From Manihot esculenta (Eukaryota; Streptophyta; Magnoliopsida; Malpighiales; Euphorbiaceae): a stretch of DNA of 64,000 nucleotides. A program made the position numbers and the translations under genes. Shown here in pieces: positions 1 through 10,488 of this stretch. The stretch's first letter is position 1. Each line of letters starts with the position of its first letter. The notes beneath the pieces were generated by a model. That model made no database searches, was not told the DNA's origin, and worked only from the letters and a program-made list of their open reading frames with translations. The stretch lies in contig NC_035165.2 of NCBI RefSeq assembly GCF_001659605.2, forward strand, positions 12,148,445-12,212,444, in the 5' to 3' direction.

Positions 1-336
1 GAAAGCACTAACGATGACAAGCTAAGAAGCAATCTGGATGCCCTTGAGGAAATCAGGGAAGAAGCTCAAATCCGAACTGCTGCCTATCAACAACGGGCTG
101 CACGATACTACAACCAAAAGGTCAGAGAAAGAAGCTTGAAAGTGGGAGACCTGGCCTTAAGAAACCTGGAAGCCACAGGAAAAAGGGCGGCAGCTGGTAA
201 GCTAGCACCGACCTGGGAGGGCCCGTTCAAGGTAACAAAAGTAGTCCGGCCAGGAGTATATCGGATTGAAGATATGCAAGGGAATCATGAGCCCCACGCT
301 TGGAATATTCAACACCTAAAGAGGTATTTCCCCTGA
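1..336 (+). pseudogene. Ty3/gypsy (Tat-type) integrase C-terminal fragment
   Basis: The frame is open from base 1, so the start lies outside the window; 111 codons are visible before a TGA. The protein has the end-of-integrase pattern of plant Tat/Retand-like Ty3/gypsy polyproteins: a helix with ALEEIREEA, then RYYNQKVRERSLKVGDL, then KLAPTWEGPFKV (the GPF of the GPY/F module) and a terminal HLKRYFP. In the family this C-terminal part of integrase binds DNA and helps integration; the catalytic core is not in the window. Downstream come a tandem array and an antisense ORF, as in the minus-strand element at 17.6-31.6 kb, which supports the Tat assignment. Whether the upstream part is intact cannot be judged. 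Confidence 0.85.
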
Positions 337-469
337 TATAGTTGTAAAGAAAAACATTGTATTCTGATACATATGAAGGAAACAAGTTATTTACACAATG
401 AGATTATCTTTATTATCATGAATAATAATTCCTCCAAGAAAAAGAAAGGTAGGTGTACAGGATCCCCTA

Positions 470-1080
470 GATTTCCTGACACCACAAACCAAATTGAGAG
501 CACAAACAGCCGGCGGGGCCCCGAGGTCACCCCAGAGCAAAAACAACCGGCGAGGCCCCGAGGTCGTCCCAGAAATACAAAGAAGACCGGGATCCCCTAA
601 GAACTCCCGGGAAAACAAAGAAAAAAATAGCCGGCGAGGCCCCGAGGTCATCCCGGAAATACAAAAATGACCAGGATCCCGTAAGATCTCATGGAGCAAA
701 AACAACCGGCGAGGCTCTGAGGTCATGCCAGAAATACAAAAATGACCAGGATCATCTCCTGGAGCAAAAACAACTGGCGAGGCCCCGAGGTCATCCCGGA
801 AATACAAAAATGACCAGGATCCCGTAAGATCTCCTGGAGCAAAAACAACCGGCGAGGCCCCGAGGTCATCCCGGAAATACAAAAATGACCAGGATCCCGT
901 AAGATCTCCTGGAGCAAAAACAACCGGCGAGGCCCCGAGATCATCCCGGAAATACAAAAATGACCAGGATCCCGTAAGATCTCCTGGAGTAAAAATAGCC
1001 GGCGAGGCCCCGAGGTCGTCCCGGAAATACAAAGAAGACCGGGATATCCTAAGAACTCCCGGGAAAACAAAGTAAAAAAC
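470..1080. repeat. 75-bp tandem array downstream of Tat integrase
   Basis: About eight units, marked by the motif GGCGAGGCCCCGAGGTC, start near 512, 549, 633, 708, 776, 851, 926 and 1001. The last four spacings are 75, 75, 75 and, before them, a 68-bp unit lacking a few bases; the first units are irregular (37 and 84 bp). Each unit also carries GACCAGGATCCCGTAAGATC. Long open frames on both strands here are a by-product of a period divisible by three, not genes. Confidence 0.9.
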
Positions 1081-1839
1081 AGTTGGAGAAGGCCTTAAGA
1101 CCATCTTTAAGCAAAAATTCCCCATATCATATGCAGGGACAATTCATAAAAATACAGTTCCGACCTCACAAAAAGATGCGTCCAAACGCATCAAAGAAAG
1201 GCTAAACTCCGATCCCCCGAAGGAGCTCGGAGCACTATGGCCAAAAGGCACTGAACGTAAAAAGTGATCGCTGACGCTAAGCTGGCTCAGTCTACAAAAA
1301 GGTCTAGACAGCAAATAGCCTGGAAGACACCCAGGGCTACGAGAAGCATCACAGGCCATAGGTGTAAAAGCCTACGTAAAGAGTGAAGAGCCGAGCTCTC
1401 AGCTCGGATATAAAAAAAAAAAAAGAAAAAAAAGGACCTCAGCTTCGCCATACATAGACATCCGAGCTCATCACCAAGGAAACAGGAAAAAATTATTATT
1501 TACCCCCTCAACACACATGTAATGAAAGGTTGAGGAGGTAAAGGGGGCAATTTGGGAAGAAAGGACCTCAGCTTCATTTCCTGACAAGACAGAACTAAAA
1601 GCAATAAGGCAGCCCTGCTAATCACCATTAGAAGGTATGTGATCTGACTTTTTATAAGTTCAGACAGTTAGCTAAGAATCGAGCTCATGACTAAAGGATA
1701 ATCCAGTTCAGAAAAAGCTTATGAATAAAAATATACAATGTAAGCATTACAGTTACGAGAAGGAGAGAAATTATAAAGCGAAAAATAGTTCAAGTAAAAA
1801 GAAATTAAAATTTCATTAAGAATACAGGGCTGTTACAAT
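1081..1839. other. Non-coding Tat 3' region with hairpin and polypurine-like tract
   Basis: No gene is seen. At 1499-1512 and 1529-1542 two 14-base arms (TTTACCCCCTCAAC and GTTGAGGAGGTAAA) are complementary with one mismatch and run into a purine tract ending GGTAAAGGGGGCAA at about 1550. Similar hairpin/purine units occur at 5081-5130 and 7412-7461, so this may be a remnant polypurine tract of a nested or duplicated element. The rest is AT-rich with scattered GAGCTCGG/GAGCTC motifs. Confidence 0.5.
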
Positions 1840-4800
1840 CTACTTATCAGAAGAGGTTGAAGGAAAGATAGTCCTTAAAGGACTTACATTTGTAAGAACA
1901 TCCTCGCCTACATTATGTTTATTTACAACTGTATCTGGAGGAAGCCCGACATCCTTTGGGTCAGATGTCTTAGTATCAACAACAGGGGCAATCTCCAACC
2001 CTGGATTGAGGTCCTCCCCTTCAGATTCGGGGTCGCCTCCTTCAGACTCAAGGGCTTCCATGTCCTCCCCATCCGGCTCGGATTCTTCTTCAGAAGACAC
2101 AGCTAACGAGCCTACAATGCGACAATCACCTCTAGGCATAGGGAAATCATCTTCCCCATATAACACCGGCTCGCCATCTTCGGCCATACGAAGCTTTGCC
2201 AGAGGAGTATCAGGAGCGTGTCTAGCCTCTCTTATACCGCGATTGTAACTAGTTACGTACATGCGGAAGGCTTTATGAAGAATAGCAGCCTTCATGAGGC
2301 TTTATATTCGTCAAGATGTGTCTCACAGGCCTCAGCTATAAATGCCTTCAACTCAGCAGAATTCTTGTAGTCCTGAAGGTGAGCTTCACAGGCCTGCTCA
2401 ATCTTTCTTTTCAGCTCCTTCGACTCCTGATACTCCGCTAGACACCTCTCGCGTTCTAGCAGGACCTTGCCTTCAGCATGTTTTACCACCTCGAGCAGGG
2501 CTGAACATTTACGTTCCAAAGTCCTGACTTTATGGTTAAGCTGTTGATGGCGAAGTTGGGACTCCTCCGCCGATGAAGCCAAGACTCTAATACGTTCAGA
2601 GCTCGTGCTCAGCTCCTGCTCAAGGACTTCCACCCGAGCTAGGGCCCTCTCCTTCTGAGCATTCACTTCATTCAGGCGAACTTGAAGTCCTTCAGAATCA
2701 GCCTTTAAGGCTTCATATTGGCACTGAACTTCATTCCTTTGACTTACAGCCTCATCTCTCTCCTGAAGAGCCGCTGTCATAGAGGACAGCTGCTTCAAAA
2801 CTTCCACACAACGAACTTCCACCTCAGCTGTCCTCTCATCAGACTCCTTGAGAACCCTGCGAGTACGAGACAACTCTGCTTCCAGGGATTTGGTGTGCTC
2901 TGCTGCCTCAACTGCTCTGCCTTCAGCTCTTTTAAGGGCCTCCAACGCAGAATGCAACTCCACTTGGAGGGACTGAGAATTTTCCTGGGCAGCTATAAGA
3001 TTGCCTCTGGCGTCATTGGTGGCAGATATATTCTCCTCCAGGCGCGCCTCTTCAATCTGGCGATCCACGGACTCCCGGAGGGAGTGGTCGCGAGCGTCCA
3101 CCTCCATAAAAAGACCCGTCACCTAGTAGGGGAGAACAACCGTCAAAAGAAAGAAATAAAGAAGACCAAAAAAGAGAGAAAAATAATTTACCATCAAAAG
3201 CATCTCCCTGATTGTATTCCCGAGCTCTTCACGAGATCGAGATTGGAAGGACGCTTGCTCCTTGTAGAACTGGCTAAAAAACCAGTAAGGGTAAGCAGTC
3301 GTGGATCCGAGGCCTCTGTAGCTCCGCCGAACATCCGTTCTCTAAGAAATTCGGCGACGGCATTGGCCGGAGATTGAGAGGTGATGTCCGCCACGTTCAG
3401 AGTATCGTTGTCAGTAGAAGACAATAGAGGTACAACAGGAACATTTTTTCCCTTCCCAATAGGAGGAAGGGCAGGAGAAGATCCTTTGGAAACCCTGGGC
3501 TTCTTCTGGGCAGGAGGAGGGGCAGATGTTCCATGAGGGGCTGGACACTTGTCCCCGGTTTTCCCTACGGAGTCTCTAGACTCAGACCTGACCCCCACAG
3601 GGGCAGGGGCATCCTTGGCAGGCGCCTCCAAGACGTCATCCTCCACAAGGACAATCTCTTTTCCCTTCCCAGAGGCCTCCTCATCCTCGGTAATGGGGGA
3701 CTTAAATTTTCCCCCTGACACCTCTTCAGAAGAATGAGCAAGACCCAACTGTGCTTGTTCAACGACCTCGGTCTGCTCCATAATGGCTAGAGAAACTTCC
3801 CTCACACCCTCTGAAGAAGCTTGAGCAGACTTAGACTCTTCAGTAGGCTTAATAGTCAAGGCCGACTTGCCACGACTGGATGGTCGAGATGACTTAGAGC
3901 CTCGAGAACTCAGCTTAGGATCTCGAGAGGAAGCCTTGGTAGGAGGTCGGCTAACTTTCTTGGAAGAAGCAACTTGAGCCACCTCTGCAGCGACCTCAGG
4001 CACCGAACGCCCAGCCCGAAGGGCATCGAAAATTGCATGCATATTATCCCGAGACAGGACTAAGTTCTTCGGATGCTTGATCTCTTCCATTTTAACGTCA
4101 GAAGCTGCAAAAACACGAAACTATAAAGGATTAGCTCATTTTATAATATTATTTACAAAGAAGAAACGGAATCGCTGGACGAGGCACTATACCCGTGTCC
4201 CGAATATCCCTAAGATTAGACACGAACATACACTTCTCGACGTCATACTTCCTCTCAACAGAAGTCAGTCGAAGCAACCCCACCTGCTCAATAAGGCTCA
4301 ATCGGGGCAGGTCATTGCAGCCCGAAGGAACATCCTCCCAACCTAGATCCACTTCCCATTATAAGGCGGATTCTAATTTCAGCTCCGCCACAAGGAAATT
4401 CTCAACCCATCCCTTTATGGAATCCTTGTAGCCCGTGAAAAGAGACAACCCACTACGGGGGGAAAAATAATAGAAATTCTGAACCGCCCTAACGAGACGG
4501 AAGAAAGTGACGAACAGACAGGCCGTGGGTGTGAAACCCCAGCTTCGGCAGATGGATTCGAAACAACTCATGAACAGAATAGAATTTGGGGATAACATCC
4601 GGGGGGTTACTCCGAAGTATTGGAAAACCTCGACAAAAAAAGGAGTAAAAGGGAAAGGTAAACCGAAATCCCTCTGTTTGAGAAAAAAGACTATACAACG
4701 CCCCCTCTGGGGATCCATCAAACCAGGGGGGGAGGGTTTGGAAGAACTATCCTTTCATTTTGGAAAGGAGCTCGAATAAGATAAAGCGGAGTATCTAAAT

Positions 4801-4885
4801 ACCTCCGAGAAATATGTTTATTTATGGTAGAAGAAGTGATATGCGACCTAAGATTAGCGACATCCGGGAGCTTTGGACCCTCCAT
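1840..4885 (-). pseudogene. Antisense spliced ORF of Tat element, Transposase_28-like
   Basis: This runs opposite to the integrase fragment. The likely start is the ATG at 4885 (MEGPKLPDVANLRSH). The N-terminal part (4885 to about 4359) matches the plant 'putative gypsy-type transposon' domain (Pfam Transposase_28): YLIRAPF, FFLKQRDFGLPFPFTPFFVE, YFGVTPRMLSPNS, then a YYFSPR segment. A frameshift sits at a G7 run (4726-4732). Next come a basic/Ser-rich middle (4090-3194), an intron near 3193-3123 (donor GTAAAT, acceptor CTACTAG), a 270-residue coiled coil (3122-2292) and an acidic tail with RMYVTSYNRG ending at 1840 (another frameshift near 2292). Further frame breaks lie near 4350 and 3250. 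Function unknown; such antisense ORFs occur in Tat-lineage elements. It is decayed here. Confidence 0.7.
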
Positions 4886-5080
4886 GGAAGAACAAAGAAG
4901 CGTACCTGAAAACGCAATAGGGTGGAAAAAGCAGAAGAAGTTGCAGGAAAACAGAGAGCAGAAGAGAGCGAGTTTCTTCAGAAGACAGGGAGAATTCGAA
5001 GTGAAAGGCAATAATGAGATGAAACGTTGTTCTAAGCAGTTTTGTCTTGGAGCGGCGCGATCATTAATTGCTCTCGAAGT

Positions 5081-5130
5081 TTACCCTCTCAACGGTTAGA
5101 TAATAACCGGCGAGAAGGTAAAGGGGCAAG
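5081..5130 (+). other. Hairpin plus polypurine tract (Tat 3' end)
   Basis: TTACCCTCTC (5081-5090) pairs with GAGAAGGTAA (5112-5121) with one mismatch, and CGGTTA (5093-5098) pairs with TAACCG inside it, leaving a short loop. The distal arm merges into GGTAAAGGGGCAAGGAG, a plausible plus-strand primer (PPT). The sequence after it (GATGACCGCTGGGCTTCTCC) resembles that following the tract at 7444, consistent with the first bases of a 3' LTR. Confidence 0.5.
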
Positions 5131-5480
5131 GAGATGACCGCTGGGCTTCTCCACCCCTACAAAGGGCCAGGCCCACGACAATAGCCCATCAGCCGAAGGC
5201 CCACACGCTATCTACATAAGATAAACCCAAATTGTCAAAACCTTGAGACCGAGCTCCAATTGAATCTCTCGCTCAGGATGACCTGACATGCAAAATGTAC
5301 ATCATCACTGCTCAGGCAGTAAAAACTAAGGAAAAAGAGTAAGTCATAGAAAAACCCAAGGAGACAAACAGGGGGAAGCATGATAAAGGTCAGACCAGCC
5401 TATCACCTAAGAAGGATCATCATTAAGCAAAGGCCAGGAGCCCAGAACGAAGCGATGAAGACGCCTCGGAATCCTACAAA
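5131..5480 (+). repeat. Probable truncated 3' LTR start
   Basis: No gene. The first ~150 bases share order and wording with 7464-7600 (GATGAC, GGGC, GGCCCACG, AAGGCCCACACGC), suggesting a related LTR start that is cut off before the tandem array at 5481. No matching LTR end was found. Confidence 0.35.
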
Positions 5481-5945
5481 GTTATGGGTCAGAAGCTCAA
5501 CCCATTGATTAAAAACAAAGCTCACAGGTCGGTTAGTCCAGCTCGGAAAAAGTAAATTGAAAGTTATGGGTCAGAAGCTCAACCCCTTGATTAAAAGCAG
5601 AGCTCGCAGGTCGGTTAGTCTCGCTTGGATAAAGTAAACCAAAAGCGAACTCGCAGGTCGGTTAGTCCAGCTCGGAAAAAGTAAATTGAAAGTTATGGGT
5701 CAGAAGCTCAACCCCTTGATTAAAAGCAGAGCTCGCAGGTCGGTTAGTCTCGCTTGGATAAAGTAAACCAAAAGCGAGCTCGCAGGTCGGTTAGTCCAGC
5801 TCGGAAAAAGTAAATTGAAAGTTATGGGTCAGAAGCTCAACCCCTTGATTAAAAGCATAGCTCGCAGGTCGATTAGTCTCACTTGGATAAAGTAAATCAA
5901 AAGCGAGCTCGCAGATCGATTGGTACAGCTCGGAAAGAGTAAACT
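5481..5945. repeat. 129-bp tandem array
   Basis: GTTATGGGTCAGAAGCTCAA starts at 5481, 5563, 5692 and 5821; the last two spacings are exactly 129 bp and the first unit is short (82 bp). Each unit contains two or more copies of GCAGGTCGGTTAGTC, so the unit has an internal near-duplicate. It sits in the same relative place as the 75-bp array in the preceding Tat segment. Confidence 0.9.
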
Positions 5946-6223
5946 AAAAACTCAGACTGACTAAATGGATTCTAGGTCGGATCAATTAAAAGGCAAGAAG
6001 GAAAAAACAATATCGTAGACTTCTCAAAGAAAACCACGAAGAAAACAGTCTCAACATCTCATTCAGAATAAAGAAGGAACAGTTCGAATATGAACGAAAA
6101 AACGAAAGTTTCATTACAGCACGTTACGAATACCCACATTACAGAATAAATAGCTATCCTCAGAGGATTTACATGACCAAGTACATCATCTATGTTTACA
6201 TCACTATCACCTATCACACTATC

Positions 6224-7130
6224 CTAGTTTTCGATACAGAGGAACTCTTGAATACAGAAAACGAGCTCTGTAGGTCGGCCGAGCCCTGCTTCGTTATTAT
6301 AGGGGAACTGAATAAGTTGATTCCCATAAGCATTTCTCACTGTTCCCCTATAGGTAAACATTCGGTTGCCCAAATGTGATGCACGGTACATACGAACAAG
6401 CTCAGATATTATATGCTGTTCGTATGTCACGCATGAAAAACATAAGTCTTCGAGTTACGGCTTCAAGAAGATCACAGAGCATATATTCGAAGGCATCGAC
6501 GGAAGCTTGACTGAGTGCAGCAGATCTCTGCCTCTCATAATACAGGTACTCCACACCAAAGGGGACAATAAATTGATCATTTTCGCCACCTCCATTTATA
6601 TCAAAAGCAGACAACAAGGACATCGGGGAAATTTCCTTCTCGAAGGAAGGAAAAGTCAAAACAGACCCCTCAACAGCCCATAGCCTCTTTGGAGCTCGAA
6701 CAGTAACCAGAGGAGGAGGCCAGCCAGACGATCCGGGTAAAACAATTTCAACGACCTGCCAAATGGCTCCACCCATCAACCGCCCTACTAGGAGGACCTC
6801 GGAAGCAACCTTCAGACTCCCTCGAGGTAATATCAGATTTTCCAGAGGTTTGGACTGACCCATCTTTATCTCAGGTACTGCAAAAAGTTCCAAACAGAGA
6901 CAAGTTAGGATAATCTTTTGTCAAGATAATGAAAGCAAGATTAAAGCAAACCCCTGGGGAAACAAAGCAATGAAGCCCCAGGCTCACCTCAATCCGTTTG
7001 AAGAAGGCGTCAAATAGATCCTTTGCAGAAAAAACAGGAGAATCTCGCTGGAAGAAGGAAACAGACAGAGGGCTGGAAGGAAAGACTCCCTTTCTCCAAC
7101 AAAGGGCCTAGAAGTGAAGAGGAGTCAACA
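6224..7130 (-). pseudogene. Second antisense, spliced ORF, family not recognised
   Basis: On the minus strand an apparent exon/intron pattern is visible: an upstream exon ending near 7008 with AAACGGATTGAG followed by GTGAGC, an intron of about 110 bases rich in T near its end, and the acceptor TTTTTGCAG at about 6880. The downstream exon has ATG at 6863 (MGQSKPLENLIL) and runs to 6402; a frame change there leads to a further reading frame (ELVRMYRASHLGNRM) ending at 6224. I do not recognise the protein. Its place, between a tandem array and a hairpin/polypurine tract and antisense to it, parallels the Transposase_28-like ORF at 1840-4885, so it is probably a retroelement-borne gene. The remaining parts of 5946-7412 show nothing I can name. 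Confidence 0.45.
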
Positions 7131-7411
7131 CTGATATATACTCAAAATCTGAAGTCTTAGCACAAAGTAACTCTAGACTCTAAGCCCACGATGTCAGGAT
7201 CTTTAAAAGATATTCATGGAAAAGGAAAAAAGAAGCATGTCCAGGCGATAATGACAGGAAAGTAAAGAAGAGCAGAGTATCTGAGAGGTAAGGAAAGGCC
7301 AGAAAGGGAAAGAGGCAGATAGGATTCAAGAAATGAGGAATGACAAAAAGATGAAAGGGAGTTATGAAGGCATCTGTACGCGAACAGGCGCGGTCATAAT
7401 GGTTCTCGATA

Positions 7412-7461
7412 TTCACCCCCTCAGCAGTCAGAGCAATAACTGCCAAGAAGATGAAGGGGCA
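7412..7461 (+). other. Degenerate hairpin plus polypurine tract
   Basis: TTCACCCCCTCAGCAGT and ACTGCCAAGAAGATGAA pair over roughly 12 of 17 positions, and the second arm leads into GATGAAGGGGCAATT. This is the same arrangement as at 1499-1550 and 5081-5130. Confidence 0.4.
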
Positions 7462-7463
7462 AT

Positions 7464-8030
7464 TGATGACAGCTGGATTTCCCTACCCCCAATCCTGGGC
7501 CTAGATTACGGCCACGACCCATGAAAGGAAGGCCCACACGCCCTCTCAAAACAAGCCCAGATCATCAGACTCCTGAGGCCGGACTCCGCCAGATTCTTCC
7601 TCATCGAGATCGGCCCAGCCTGTATAACCTTCCCATGGATTCCTTCTCCTCCTGGGTTCAGCGTCCAACCCAGCTCTCGGCCCAGCCCAGAATCTAGAAC
7701 GAGACTCGTCATACAGCCTGGCAGATCCGCTCGAGCGTATGCACGGGGGAGAATCAGAGGCCGTTACGCATGGAGCAGGCGCCTGATATCCTCGTACGCC
7801 CATATCTGTATGGCAGAGACGCGTGGCCCAATCATGGGAGAGCCGTTATACTTCACCAGCAAGCAGAAAGAAAGGATAAAAGGGATACCCCTATAGAGAG
7901 AAAAAAAAGAGCTTTATTCTTCAATACACAAACCCTTGTAAAACCCTATTCTTTTGGATCTCAGATCATCATATCCCATTCAGTTGCGATGAGGACGTCA
8001 CAAATTTAACGGGGGAGAGTATGATATTCA
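7464..8030 (+). repeat. Putative Tat-type LTR, boundaries uncertain
   Basis: Begins TGATGACAGCTGG right after the purine tract. It contains GGATAAAAGGGAT (7875) as a TATA-like box, then an AATACACAAACCC segment, and fades out before 8040. No TG...CA pair with flanking target duplication could be fixed, so both ends are estimates. Confidence 0.4.
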
Positions 8031-8041
8031 GCTGCCTGCTT

Positions 8042-8064
8042 GATGTGGGAAAGAGTCCCACATC
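8042..8064. repeat. Short perfect stem-loop
   Basis: GATGTGGGA and TCCCACATC are exact complements separated by AAGAG. This hairpin is a common motif in plant LTR and TRIM sequences; the surrounding 8030-8350 shows no gene. Confidence 0.7.
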
Positions 8065-8399
8065 GGCAAATTACTAATTAAATTGGTAATATATAAATCC
8101 TGACTTAATACTACTAAATAACTTGGGTTAATCATTTTGGACCAAGTAAAAATTAGGTCCAAAATTTATTTGGATCAGTTTCGACCGGATTGTTTCAAAC
8201 ATTGTTACATGATCTAGAGTAATATCGAAGCGCCATTGGTCGGCTCTTTTACCTTAGCATTACCAGACCTAACATTGCATTTCTTGTGCAACACTTAAGC
8301 CAATTCATGTAAGCCCTTTGTGTCCCTCATTGGTAAGCTATGGTTCAAATCTTACCTTATTTAAAAGGTTGCCCATCAAAAGGAATTTTCTTTCCAGAT

Positions 8400-8862
8400 T
8401 CCTCTTTATTTTCACTTACCGCTTATTGTGATGCCGATTGGACAACTTGTCCTTTAAGTCGAAGATCTGTCACAAGATTCTGTATTTTTCTTAGTGATGC
8501 TCTTATTTTATGGAAATAAGAGCACAACTTATGAACTCAAATGGATATCTTATCTCCTACAAGATTTTCATATCTCACTCCACCTACCCATTACTCTTTA
8601 CTGCGACAACCAAGCTGCTATACACATCAACAACAACTCCACATTCCACGAACACAGCAAACATATTAACTTGGATTGCCACTGTGTAAGAAGAGATCAC
8701 ATCCAAAATGGATTTGTTAAAACTGTACACATCCCATTCAAGTCACATCTAGCTGATGTTTTCACCAAATCCACCGCCTTATCGAATTCCAACCTTCTAT
8801 ACTACAAGCTGGGACTGGTCTCTTTCCAATCTCAACCAGCCTCTAACCAAAAGCAAACATAA
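8400..8862 (+). pseudogene. Ty1/copia RNase H C-terminal remnant
   Basis: Two frames give the C-terminal RNase H of a copia polyprotein. First, from about 8421, AYCDADWTTCPLSRRS then FLSDALILW ending in a stop; second, 8494-8862, with YELKWISYLLQDF, LYCDNQAAIHI, HSKHINLDCH and HIPFKSHLADVFTKS. In the family these residues form the RNase H fold that removes RNA from the RNA/DNA hybrid; the ADVFTK motif is typical of the copia C-terminus. The join is broken by a frameshift near 8490, and upstream RT and integrase are absent, so it is dead. A polypurine tract and LTR-like sequence follow. Confidence 0.88.
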
Positions 8863-9020
8863 TTACATGGATGGTCAGATGTTATCTTGTTTTTTATAAA
8901 TCTTTTGTCTGCTGAGATAGCAATTACAAATTTGCATCTAAATTTTTTTACCTCTAACTGTTTGATGGACAAGAAAGATGGTCATTGAGGACTCATCCTC
9001 TGTCTATATGAGGGGAGGAT

Positions 9021-9315
9021 TGAGTTATCAATGATAAGTATAGTTCTTCTTCAATATTAAGCATTTGTTTTAAATGTTTAATTTGGTTCAATGATTGGCT
9101 TTCCGTGCAAAAAGTCGGTGTGGATTAGTCCCAAGAAATTTTATTGAAGCCTAATCATAGAAGTCATCAAAAAGTAATCAAGGAGAAAATAATAATAATA
9201 ATAATAAAAAATTAAGCAAGCCTTTATTGTTTGTTGACTGCTTTTTAACTTATTATTTGTTTCTTCTGCTTCTCTATTAAGTTCTACATTTTTGAATTAC
9301 ATTCTACTCCCAACA
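9021..9315 (+). repeat. Putative copia 3' LTR
   Basis: The purine tract TGAGGGGAGGAT (9009-9020) is followed by TGAGTTATCAATGATAAG and ends near ACTCCCAACA at 9315, giving a TG...CA unit of about 295 bp. No partner LTR is present in the window. A short (ATA)n run lies at about 9190-9210 and an (AAAAG)n run directly after the LTR. Confidence 0.5.
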
Positions 9316-9547
9316 AAAGAAAAGAAAAGAAAAGAAAAGAAATACCCTTTCATATATGGGTATTTTAGTCTGCTTTGAGGAGCTTGGTTAGGTAGTACGT
9401 GACACTTCCTTTTCTCCATTTTTGAAGATTTTGTATAGTCATCTCCTTCTCTCAAATATGATGTTACCTTAGTTTCTGAAAAGAGGTTTTCATTTGATTT
9501 TCAGTTATAATGATCAATCTAATCATTGGGTCACGATTGATTGACAA

Positions 9548-10488
9548 TGTAATACCCGGCTAGACTCCGGTATCGGAATTCCTACCGTCCGGTGGAATCT
9601 CGGATGTCGGAGACCTCTAGAAGGGTGGAACCATGCTTTCATAAAAATATTTTCATGTTTTTAATGGTTTTAAAGTATGAAACTAAATGAGTTTTTGCAT
9701 GAAAATAGCATTGGAGGAAAACCCAGGTTCGGCCGCCGAAAGTCAAGTTCGGCCGCCGAACATGCATGCGTTTTGGAGGCACGTTAGGCCCCCGAAAGCA
9801 TGAGTTAGGGAAGTTCAGGTTCGGCCGCCGAAGGTCAAGTTCGGCCGCCGAACATTTCATGGATGCGGAGGCACATTCGGCCCCCGAACGTGGCCTGGCC
9901 AGCCACTATAAATGTGGCACTTAGCCGAAATGGGCGAGCTTTCTCCCATTTTCGGCCACAGCGAGCTTCCGACCTTCCCTTTGCAACTCTTGTGTTCTTC
10001 CTCCAAATCTCTTCCATTTTTCTTGAGTTTTAAACTCACATTGCAAGTTTTGAACATTTAAACCAAGTTTTGGAGCTTTGGGAACTCAGGAGCTCATTTT
10101 CGTGAATCTCCAAGTTTAGGTCGTCTCCCTCTCGATCTTCAAGAGGTAAGGGCCGATCTTAAGCTCCTTATATGTTTTAAGTAAGTTTTATGCTAGATCT
10201 ATGGGTAGAAATGCATGTTAGGTTATATGTTGAGTTATGGGTTAATATTGATATTTTGGTCAATGTGTGTTGATTGTGGGTGTTTGAAGTGTTGTAGTTG
10301 GGGTATTTGATGTTTTGAGGCCCCTAGGAACTTGTATGCATGATTTGGTTGAGATATATGCATGTTGTTGATCATGTATGGGATTATACAGGTTTACAGG
10401 TTTTATGTCAGGCTTGCTACGGGTCCCGGCGGCCTTAAGTCGACCCGGATCCTAGCGCCGGTAGCGGTCCGATTTTCGGGTCGTTACA
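9548..10488 (+). repeat. Solo chromovirus LTR with internal deletion
   Basis: Starts TGTAATACCCGGCTAGACTC and ends GGGTCGTTACA, the same termini as the full LTRs of elements A, B and E. It is 941 bp instead of about 2.2 kb. Compared with LTR E, about 1.27 kb is missing at 10350-10360, where CTTGTATGCATG...GAGAT runs straight into TATGCATGTTGTTG. A TATA box is at 9907 (TATAAAT) and the intron donor AAGAG/GTAAG at 10145/10146 remains, but the acceptor is in the deleted part. The five flanking bases (GACAA left, GAATT right) do not match, so a simple LTR-LTR exchange is not proven. Confidence 0.9.

Noticed and set aside
391..1125. 244-codon minus-strand frame and overlapping 115-codon frame
   Set aside because: Produced by the 75-bp array, whose length is a multiple of three; the protein is a simple repeat of the unit.
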